Of a stretch of 59,560 nt of DNA, positions 53,062 through 59,560 are shown piece by piece. The translations under genes were made by a program, and so were the position numbers. This DNA is from Nostoc sp. LPT (GTDB lineage: Bacteria; Cyanobacteriota; Cyanobacteriia; Cyanobacteriales; Nostocaceae): NCBI RefSeq assembly GCF_017115165.1, contig NZ_JABXKF010000139.1, forward strand, positions 63,978-123,537. Direction: 5' to 3'. Positions within the stretch are counted from its first letter, which is position 1. Each line of letters opens with the position of its first letter. Under the pieces are notes generated by a model. That model had not been told where the DNA came from. It worked only from the letters and a program-made list of their open reading frames with translations, and ran no database searches.

Positions 53062-54228
53062 ATGAGAATAGCAGTTGCTAAAGAAATTGAAGTTTGTGAA
53101 CGTCGTGTGGCATTAATTCCTGACACAGTTGCCCGATTGGTAAAACAAGGTTTGGAAGTTTGGGTAGAAGCGGGTGCAGGAGAACGCTCATTTTTTAGCG
53201 ATCCTGACTATGAAGCTGCAGGTGCCACAATAATCAGCGATACTGCCAAATTATGGGGTGAAACAGATATTCTGCTGAAAGTCAGTCCACCGCAAGAACG
53301 AGAAGATGGACGCTCAGAAATTGATTTGTTAAAGGAAGGGGCTGTTTTAGTCAGTTTCCTCAATCCCTTGGGAAATCCTGTTGTGGCGCAGCAACTGGCA
53401 AATCGGAAAGTCACAGCTTTGAGTATGGAAATGATCCCCCGTACCACCAGGGCGCAAAGTATGGATGCTTTGTCCTCGCAAGCTTCATTAGCCGGTTACA
53501 AAGCAGTATTAATTGCCGCGGCGGCGTTACCGAAATACTTCCCGATGTTAACCACAGCCGCAGGCACGATCGCTCCAGCGAAAGTATTTATTATGGGCGC
53601 TGGTGTAGCCGGATTGCAAGCGATCGCCACCGCTAGACGTTTGGGAGCAGTAGTAGAAGCCTTTGATATTCGTCCCGCCGTCAAAGAAGAAGTGCAAAGC
53701 TTAGGGGCAAAATTCGTTGAAGTCAAATTAGACGAAGAAACCGTCGCCGCAGGTGGCTACGCCAAAGAAATTTCTGAGGCTAGCAAACAACGTACCCAAG
53801 AAGTTGTCGCCGAACACGTCAAAAATTCTGATGTGGTAATTACCACCGCCCAAGTTCCTGGGAGACAAGCACCACGGCTGGTTACAGAAGAAATGGTGGC
53901 ACAAATGAAACCCGGTTCAGTGATTGTAGATTTAGCTGCTGATCAGGGTGGTAACTGCGCCTGCACAGAACCCGGTAAAGATATTGTGTGGAACGGTGTA
54001 ACAATTATCGGCCCCATCAATCTCCCGTCATCGATGCCAATTCACGCCAGCCAATTGTATGCCAAGAACGTAACATCGTTGATGCAATTGCTAATTAAAG
54101 ACAAAGCTTTACAGGTAGACTTTAGCGACGACATCGTTGATGCAGCTTGCGTTACCCACGCTGGTGAAATTCGCAATCAACGAGTGCGGGATGCATTACA
54201 AGCATTGAGCGGCGTTGGAGCAGGTTAG
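53062..54228 (+). CDS. pntA: NAD(P) transhydrogenase, alpha subunit part 1 (NAD domain)
   Basis: 388 residues. The soluble NAD(H)-binding component dI: VAKEIEVCERRVALIPDTVA, VFIMGAGVAGLQAIATARRL (Rossmann loop) and AYALHASQ-like PSSMPIHASQLYAKN near the end. Cyanobacteria split the alpha subunit into PntA1 and PntA2. With PntB it couples proton movement to hydride transfer between NADH and NADP in the thylakoid or cytoplasmic membrane. First of three adjacent pnt genes. Confidence 0.95.
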   Translation: MRIAVAKEIEVCERRVALIPDTVARLVKQGLEVWVEAGAGERSFFSDPDYEAAGATIISDTAKLWGETDILLKVSPPQEREDGRSEIDLLKEGAVLVSFLNPLGNPVVAQQLANRKVTALSMEMIPRTTRAQSMDALSSQASLAGYKAVLIAAAALPKYFPMLTTAAGTIAPAKVFIMGAGVAGLQAIATARRLGAVVEAFDIRPAVKEEVQSLGAKFVEVKLDEETVAAGGYAKEISEASKQRTQEVVAEHVKNSDVVITTAQVPGRQAPRLVTEEMVAQMKPGSVIVDLAADQGGNCACTEPGKDIVWNGVTIIGPINLPSSMPIHASQLYAKNVTSLMQLLIKDKALQVDFSDDIVDAACVTHAGEIRNQRVRDALQALSGVGAG

Positions 54229-54259
54229 TAGCCAAATTACTATAAGGAGTTTTGATTTC

Positions 54260-54553
54260 ATGACAGAGGCATTACTTGCTGCTTTGTTTGTATTTGTTTT
54301 GGCATCTTTTATCGGCTTTGAAGTTATCAACAAAATCCCACCGACTCTCCACACGCCCCTAATGTCAGGCTCAAACGCGATTTCTGGCATTTCGGTACTT
54401 GGGGCAATAGTGGCCTCAGGTGCTAGAGAAACAAGTGTGTCAGTAATTCTCGGTTTAATTGCTGTAGTACTAGCTACAGTCAACGTTGTAGGTGGCTTTC
54501 TAGTCACAGATAGAATGCTGCAAATGTTCAAGAAGAAGGAGATTAGGGCGTGA
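54260..54553 (+). CDS. pntA2: NAD(P) transhydrogenase, alpha subunit part 2 (membrane)
   Basis: 97 residues from the ATG at 54260 with AAGGAG (54244-54249) upstream. Three membrane helices (LLAALFVFVLASFIGFEVIN, SGISVLGAIVASG, VILGLIAVVLATVNVVGGFL) form part of the proton channel. The stop overlaps the pntB GTG by 4 nt. Confidence 0.93.
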   Translation: MTEALLAALFVFVLASFIGFEVINKIPPTLHTPLMSGSNAISGISVLGAIVASGARETSVSVILGLIAVVLATVNVVGGFLVTDRMLQMFKKKEIRA

Positions 54554-55956
54554 GCGACTTTTTACCAACTGGCATTCAGCTGACATATTTAGTCGCTGCA
54601 TCCTTATTCATTTTTGGTTTGAAAAAGCTGGGTTCACCAGCTACAGCGCGAAACGGTAATGTGATTGCATCTGTGGGGATGCTGCTGGCAATTGTAGCGA
54701 CAATGCTAGATCGGCATGTGTTGAACTACGAGATGATATTGTTGGGCTTGGCGATTGGATCGGGAATTGGGGCGATCGTTGCCTATAAAGTCCAAATGAC
54801 GGAAATGCCCCAAATGGTGGGTTTACTCAACGGTTTAGGTGGTGCGGCTTCAGCATTAGTCGCCGTTGCCGAATTTTGGCGATTATTAGATTCTGGCGCA
54901 CCCGTACCTTTAGATGTGAACATTTCCATGCTATTGGACGTGTTAATCGGTGGCGTTACCTTCACAGGTAGTTTTTTAGCCTTTGCTAAATTGCAAGGTT
55001 TAATTAGCGGTTCCCCGATTACATTTCCTTTCCAGCAACCATTTAACCTGTTGCTTCTGGGTGCTTATTTGGTAGGTAGTGCCTATTTAATCATCACACC
55101 AGATAGCTTACCCATATTCTTAGGAGTGGTAGCTGTTTCCTTAGTGCTGGGTGTGATGTTCGTCATCCCCATTGGTGGCGGCGATATGCCGGTGGTAATT
55201 TCGCTGTTGAACTCCTTGTCAGGTGTGGCGGCTGCTGCTGCTGGTTTCGTGGTGATGAACAATATGTTAATCATCGCTGGGGCTTTGGTAGGAGCATCTG
55301 GCTTAATCCTCACCGAAATTATGTGTAAGGCAATGAACCGCTCTCTCTTCAGTGTGCTGTTCAGTGCTTTTGGTACAGGATCTACTTCTGGCGGTGGTGC
55401 TGCTGGTGGTGGTGCAACCGATCAAACTGTCCGCAGCATCGATCCCGAAGAAGGGGCGATGATGTTGGGTTATGCCCGTTCTGTGGTAATTGTGCCTGGT
55501 TATGGTATGGCAGTTGCCCAAGCGCAACATAGCGTCCGGGAATTGTCAGATCAGTTAGAAAAAATGGGCGTTGATGTCAAGTATGCCATTCACCCTGTTG
55601 CTGGGAGAATGCCGGGACACATGAATGTGTTGCTAGCAGAGGCAAATGTGGCTTATACCCAGTTGTACGACATGGATGATATTAATCCCCAGTTTGAACA
55701 AGCGGATGTGGCTTTGGTAATTGGGGCAAATGATGTGGTAAATCCGGCGGCGCGAAGTGATGTAAATAGCCCGATTTATGGTATGCCGATTTTGGAAGTA
55801 GATCGGGCGAAGCAGACGATTGTGATTAAGCGCGGAATGAGTACGGGTTTTGCCGGTGTAGATAATGAGTTGTTCTACAAGGATAAAACTACGATGCTTT
55901 TTGGTAGCGCTAAAGATATGGTGTCGAAGTTGGTTTCGGAAGTGAAGCAACTTTAA
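54550..55956 (+). CDS. pntB: NAD(P) transhydrogenase, beta subunit
   Basis: 468 residues from a GTG in the GTGA overlap with pntA2. About nine membrane helices (to about 265) are followed by a glycine-rich linker (STSGGGAAGGGATD) and the NADP-binding domain III: VIVPGYGMAVAQAQHSVREL, VAGRMPGHMNVLLAEANVAY, ALVIGANDVVNPAAR and GYAGVDN-like GFAGVDNELFY. Completes a functional Pnt enzyme. Confidence 0.96.
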   Translation: MSDFLPTGIQLTYLVAASLFIFGLKKLGSPATARNGNVIASVGMLLAIVATMLDRHVLNYEMILLGLAIGSGIGAIVAYKVQMTEMPQMVGLLNGLGGAASALVAVAEFWRLLDSGAPVPLDVNISMLLDVLIGGVTFTGSFLAFAKLQGLISGSPITFPFQQPFNLLLLGAYLVGSAYLIITPDSLPIFLGVVAVSLVLGVMFVIPIGGGDMPVVISLLNSLSGVAAAAAGFVVMNNMLIIAGALVGASGLILTEIMCKAMNRSLFSVLFSAFGTGSTSGGGAAGGGATDQTVRSIDPEEGAMMLGYARSVVIVPGYGMAVAQAQHSVRELSDQLEKMGVDVKYAIHPVAGRMPGHMNVLLAEANVAYTQLYDMDDINPQFEQADVALVIGANDVVNPAARSDVNSPIYGMPILEVDRAKQTIVIKRGMSTGFAGVDNELFYKDKTTMLFGSAKDMVSKLVSEVKQL

Positions 55957-56501
55957 CGAACCGCAGAGGCGCAGAGAGCGCAAAGAAAAGAATTTAGAGA
56001 GTTTGCTTGCCTTGGGGGTTTGATGCTTCTGGGGCAAGTTTTTAACATTGTGGTCGAAGGTTAAGCATTATCGGGTTTCTTCAACCCTTAATTGATTTAG
56101 TTATTGGCATTCGTGAGAGTTTAAGATAAAATCATTTTTGTCAATTGGTAATTTTACTGAGAATCTACCTAAAAAATAAGTATTAAATTAAACTTTAGAC
56201 GCGCGCGATTTTGAGGCAGGAATGATGCTTTTAAATGTGACGCGTAGACGTAGCCAGCCGTAGGCATCGCTAGCCCAAAAATTCTGTTGAATAGCCCGAT
56301 TTTTAGCATAATTTTAAGTACTATTACTCATTGACAAAAGCTCTATAGCTTTAACCTCTCACCGATGAGTTATCGGTGGTGTTTCACGCAAATCTCATCC
56401 TTCTGTTTAATTTTTCGTCACATACTTATCAATTTTCCTGCCCACTTACTTAGTTTACAATTGGTAACAGCTTCCGTAACATTACCCCATACTCGCAAAA
56501 C
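55957..56501. other. Long spacer with repeat copies
   Basis: About 545 bp between pntB and the TPR gene. Includes a short GCAGAGGCGCAGAGAGCGCA repeat directly after pntB, and a palindromic repeat copy at 56242-56270. No gene recognised. Confidence 0.5.
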
Positions 56502-58043
56502 ATGACAAATAATTTTCAAGAGCGAGCAAATAATTTTTTCAACCAAGGAATTGAGCAAGTTCAAGCTGGTCAACTTCAAGCAGCATTGCAGTGTTGGCAA
56601 GAAGCACTACGACTTTACCAGCTTTATGACGATCGTCAGTCCGAGGCAATTACATTACTAAATTTGGGCAATGCCTGCCGTGACCTCAACCAATATCCAC
56701 AAGCGATTGAGTTTTCAGAGCAAGCTCTATCTATTTTTCGCTACAGTAGCGAACTACAAGGGGAGACTAATGCATTGATGCTTATAGGTAGTATTCGCTA
56801 CAACAGCCATCAATGGAGGGCGGCAATTGAGTACTACCAGCAGGCGCTTAGACTTGTTCAACTTTTGTCAGACCGAGACACAGAGTCACACGCGCTGACT
56901 TCTATTGGTAATGCTTACGTCAATCTGAAGCAATTCCAGCAGGCTCTAGCATCCTACCAGCAGGCTTTGCCCATTTTTCGTTCTAGGGGAGATCGTCAAG
57001 GAGAAGCTAACGTACTTCAGTATCAGGGAACTGCCTACTACAGCTTTGGACAATTGCAGAAAGCAATTGAATGCTATCAGCAAGCTTTGCTACTCTATCA
57101 AGCCATTGGGGAATATGCAGAATCGGCTAAAGTGCTGACTAATCTGGGAAACGCATTTGTTAACATACACCAATTTCAACAGGCAATTGATTACTACCAA
57201 CAAGCAATTTTTATTTTTCAACAAATCGGTGCTAGTCATGCAGCAGCTTCTGTTCTGGCAAATTTGGGTATGGCTTACCTGAATGTCAATCAATTTCAAC
57301 AAGCAGTTGAAAGCTATCGTGCCGCCATACCTATCTTTGAGCATTTCGGCAATTTTCAATCGCTTGTTCTCTGCTGCGAGCAAGCGCTACCGATTCATCA
57401 ACAGCTAGGCGATAGACTTGGAGAAGCTAATACTTTAATTTGTCAAGGTTGGGCTTATAATAATCTCAGTCAATATGCACGGGCAATCGAGTGCTATCAA
57501 AAAGCTTTGCCTATCTTACGTGTGCTTAAATTACGCTGTGAAGAAGGAACTGCCTTAAATAGACTAGGTATTGCCTACGACAATATAGGTCAATATCAAC
57601 AGGCAATTGACTTTTATCAACAAGCTCTCCCCGTATTTCAAGAAATTGATGCTCAACGAGACGTAGCATTCGTACTGACGAATTTAGGGATTGTTCACGA
57701 CAACCTTAAATGCTACCAACAGGCAATTGAGTTTTACCAGCAAGCCTTGCAGATTGAGAAGCAAGTTGGTACTCGTCAAGGTGAAGCAAGCGTCTTAATA
57801 AATTTGGGTGTTCCTTACCGCCGCCTTGCACAATTCCAACAGGCTCTAGCTTGCTATTTGGAAGCCTTGCCAATGGTTCAACAGATGTGCAACAAGAGAG
57901 AAGAAGCAATTGTGCTGACCAACTTGGGCAACGTATACCTAGACCTCAAGCAACCTTTGCTTTCTGTTGAATACTACCAAAAAGCTTTGCCTAATATATC
58001 GAGAAATTGGCGATGGCCTGTTGTCCGGGATGGTGCTAAGTAA
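56502..58043 (+). CDS. TPR protein, 5' part (frameshift near 57,990)
   Basis: 513 residues, almost wholly TPRs of about 40 residues: LLNLGNACRDLNQYPQAIEF is one example, repeated at least 11 times with AIExYQQALxxxxxxGDRxGEA. The frame runs off into NISRNWRWPVVRDGAK after a one-base insertion near CCTAATATATCG (57988-57999). The intended continuation, YREIGDGLLSGMVLSNLGRV, lies in the next frame. TPR proteins of this type in cyanobacteria usually end in a CHAT domain; it is absent here. Confidence 0.82.
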   Translation: MTNNFQERANNFFNQGIEQVQAGQLQAALQCWQEALRLYQLYDDRQSEAITLLNLGNACRDLNQYPQAIEFSEQALSIFRYSSELQGETNALMLIGSIRYNSHQWRAAIEYYQQALRLVQLLSDRDTESHALTSIGNAYVNLKQFQQALASYQQALPIFRSRGDRQGEANVLQYQGTAYYSFGQLQKAIECYQQALLLYQAIGEYAESAKVLTNLGNAFVNIHQFQQAIDYYQQAIFIFQQIGASHAAASVLANLGMAYLNVNQFQQAVESYRAAIPIFEHFGNFQSLVLCCEQALPIHQQLGDRLGEANTLICQGWAYNNLSQYARAIECYQKALPILRVLKLRCEEGTALNRLGIAYDNIGQYQQAIDFYQQALPVFQEIDAQRDVAFVLTNLGIVHDNLKCYQQAIEFYQQALQIEKQVGTRQGEASVLINLGVPYRRLAQFQQALACYLEALPMVQQMCNKREEAIVLTNLGNVYLDLKQPLLSVEYYQKALPNISRNWRWPVVRDGAK

Positions 58044-58275
58044 TCTCGGTCGAGTGATGTTGGAGCAAAATCAACTAGAAGCTGCCGAATCTTACTTTGA
58101 TGAAATGGTAGCCGTGCGAGAATCTATTCGTGCTCAATTGCGAGAATTACCCGTTGCTCAACAACAAACATTTCTAAATGAGATTGCTAAAGACTATCAG
58201 GATTATGCAAGATTATTACAAGTACGCTCGCAGTATTCAAAGGCACAGCAAATCTTGGACTTGCTTAATATTTAG
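57990..58275 (+). pseudogene. Displaced 3' end of the TPR protein
   Basis: The other frame encodes IYREIGDGLLSGMVLSNLGR, a TPR pair, and the helical segment VRESIRAQLRELPVAQQQTF, ending QQILDLLNI-stop. That helical stretch normally precedes a CHAT domain, so even the repaired protein would stop before the effector. Read with the frame corrected, the full gene would encode about 590 residues. Confidence 0.8.
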
Positions 58276-58564
58276 AACTCGCTCTCCACTCTAGACTTAT
58301 TGTAAGGAACAGTGACTTCGTAGGAGTATAGCTCTCTTTTTCCTTTGCGCTTCTGCGTAATAAGGCTAGGCAAAGCCCGCCGCAGGCATCGTCCTCTCCT
58401 TCCTCTGTGTTCTCTGCGCCTCTGTGGTTCGTTAAAAAGAGCGATCACCTGAAAAATCTCTACTCCTGCCATCGCTCTCTTTACCTCTGTGTTCTCTGCG
58501 CCTCTGTGGTTCGTTAAAAAGTGCGATCGTCAAATCTCCACAGTGCGCTAGCTCTGCAATATAA
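58276..58564. repeat. Spacer with an 82-bp-spaced direct repeat
   Basis: A 38-bp identical repeat at 58402-58439 and 58484-58521 (beginning CCTCTGTGTTCTCTG, ending GGTTCGTTAAAAAG) is followed in both cases by GCGATC. Similar to the degenerate repeat after pntB. A palindrome copy lies at 58365-58391. No gene. Confidence 0.85.
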
Positions 58565-59014
58565 TTAAGACTGCGGTGTAACACTGCGCGGATCAACAAC
58601 TACAATTGCAGAAAAACGTTTAAAGTCATCAATATTAAATGTAAGTAGATGTGTAATCTGGTGTGTTATCATCGCCGCAACTAAACGTGCATCATGCACC
58701 TTTTTTCCCATGACTTGGTATTTAACAATTAGAGATTCCCACTCACCAAAAATAGCAGGTGTATCAAGGTATAGTATAAATATCTTCTTGAGTTTATCAG
58801 TTTCTTCTACTGCTTGAGCCGTGGATAAACCTAAACCATTACTATTAATTGGTCTTGTAGCAACAGCCCAAAACTCAATGAGATTCTGTGGAATTATATG
58901 TAATAATTCCCCTTGTCTCTTGAGCATCAATATGGCTCCTTGAGTATCAAAGTGCATTGGGCTATTCTTCTGCACCAAACGCAGCAAAATATTAGTATCC
59001 ACCAAATAGCTCAT
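58565..59014 (-). CDS. VapC-like PIN-domain toxin
   Basis: 149 residues. PIN nuclease features: SYLVDTNILLRL (Asp6), PQNLIEFWAVATR (Glu), KKVHDARLVAAM (Asp) and LTFNIDDFKRF (Asp). Family members cut RNA, often initiator tRNA or rRNA. The start codon overlaps the antitoxin 3' end by 4 nt. Probably a type II toxin; target unknown. Confidence 0.88.
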   Translation of the reverse strand: MSYLVDTNILLRLVQKNSPMHFDTQGAILMLKRQGELLHIIPQNLIEFWAVATRPINSNGLGLSTAQAVEETDKLKKIFILYLDTPAIFGEWESLIVKYQVMGKKVHDARLVAAMITHQITHLLTFNIDDFKRFSAIVVVDPRSVTPQS

Positions 59015-59289
59015 AACATTTCATCTTCTCTGGTGTAAATACTCTCTCGACTAATTGCTTCATCTGAAAGTGGTGGTGCTAAAGAAAAAGCAGGACTATT
59101 TATTAAATCTGTTAATATAGCTTCCCATTCTTCCTGAGTTGATACTTGATAAAAAAAACTTTCTTCATGGCTGGTTAAACTGTTTTCAATCAGATATGTA
59201 AGATAAGCTTCTAACGATAAACCTTGTGCAGCAGCTTCAGCAATGAGACGAGCCTCTATTTCTGGTTTCAATTGTAGCTGTATGGTCAT
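59011..59289 (-). CDS. Antitoxin of a PIN-toxin pair
   Basis: 92 residues from the ATG at 59289, which has GGAG 8 nt upstream; the alternative ATG at 59328 sits in an ATGA overlap with the upstream gene's stop. The N-terminal ribbon-helix-helix-like region (MTIQLQLKPEIEARLIAEAA, GLSLEAYLTYLIENSL) is typical of VapB/ParD-type antitoxins in cyanobacteria, and the acidic tail would wrap the toxin. Overlap with the toxin gene supports coupling. Confidence 0.8.
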   Translation of the reverse strand: MTIQLQLKPEIEARLIAEAAAQGLSLEAYLTYLIENSLTSHEESFFYQVSTQEEWEAILTDLINSPAFSLAPPLSDEAISRESIYTREDEML

Positions 59290-59324
59290 TTGTTGTCTCC
59301 TAATTCCCTGAGTTGTAGAAGTCT

Positions 59325-59560
59325 TCATTCAGGATCATCGCAAAAGTCTTCTCCCTCTAACTCTGAGAATATATTTAATTCACTACCAGGTGCATAATCT
59401 GCAATAGCTGTCATTGCGGCTAGTGTTAATTAGCATTTTTGCTCGTCTTTGGTAAGTGAATGTTTTTCTTGAAGAACCAATTGCAGGGCTGATTCAGCTA
59501 TCTTGAGGCGATCGCTTATGCTCAGGTTTGGGAGTGCTTGGAGAATTTCTTTAGTTTCCA
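59325..59560 (-). pseudogene. Antitoxin-like small gene with in-frame nonsense codon (start beyond window)
   Basis: The frame reads (M)ETKEILQALPNLSISDRL, then KIAESALQLVLQEKHSLTKD, EQKC-stop, and continues in the same frame as LTLAAMTAIADYAPGSELNI to the TGA at 59325. The internal TAA (59430-59432) sits where cyanobacterial relatives, as I recall them, have Gln or Arg. The initiating A would be base 59561. Either a pseudogene or two products with reinitiation at the downstream ATG. Confidence 0.65.

Noticed and set aside
1..59560. tRNA or rRNA genes
   Set aside because: No T-loop GTTCGAATC-type sequence with matching acceptor arms or rRNA core was found by eye; a tRNAscan run would be decisive.

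Overview
The window comes from a filamentous, probably Nostocales (Nostoc/Anabaena-type) cyanobacterium. Supporting signs are very frequent HIP1 octamers (GCGATCGC), short 7-9 bp tandem repeats between genes, palindromic intergenic repeats of the kind seen in Nostoc genomes, and cyanobacterium-restricted genes (DUF3611, DUF3155, DUF2808, Ycf46, a Hik2/CSK-like kinase, a split pntA). All family names were assigned by reading the sequence; no database search was run.

Layout. 1-3079 (minus): a STAND-type conflict protein (CHAT protease-like domain, NB-ARC-like NTPase, TPRs), cut by the window edge, with a small EACC1-like partner upstream. 3416-5084 (plus): an orphan ParA-like ATPase and a methyltransferase. 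5093-8779: a DUF202 protein, then a CadD-like transporter followed by a secreted protein, with a divergent LysR regulator. 8888-10270: small cyanobacterial genes. 10671-15681: a compact three-gene signalling operon (binding-protein lipoprotein, Cache hybrid histidine kinase, receiver-PAS-GGDEF protein). 15758-25774: mostly housekeeping (aat, rpsN, nth, rseP, serS), DUF3611, PadR, a probable cytochrome b6f haem-assembly factor, DUF3155 and a Hik2-like kinase. 26171-30218: three oxidoreductases with a divergent AraC regulator, which read as an accessory cassette. 30624-35285: an envelope cluster built by recent duplication, with two proteins sharing almost identical S-layer-homology (SLH) modules, a beta-helix protein, and a VirB10-like domain in two genes plus a pseudogene scrap.

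35689-38331: a NACHT NTPase with an N-terminal HTH and a divergent small membrane protein. 38662-45703: sbcC, a peptidoglycan-binding/SPOR protein, an SH3-like protein and ycf46. 45887-47849: an OLD-like ATPase-TOPRIM nuclease gene split by a one-base frameshift. 48034-51570 (minus): the conserved rpmH-rnpA-PH-yidC-jag-yceD run, including rpmH (44 aa). 51750-55956: a DUF2808 protein and pntA1-pntA2-pntB behind an 800 bp, partly structured leader region. 56502-58275: a TPR gene broken by a frameshift in an AT microsatellite. 58565-59560: a VapBC-like pair downstream of an antitoxin-like gene with a nonsense codon.

The most interesting parts are the two STAND NTPase loci (1-3079 and 35689-38331), the lipoprotein-kinase-GGDEF operon, the duplicated SLH/beta-helix cluster that preserves its rearrangement scars, and the structured region upstream of pntA. 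Three genes appear broken by single-base events (OLD-like, TPR, antitoxin-like); all three need confirmation from reads.
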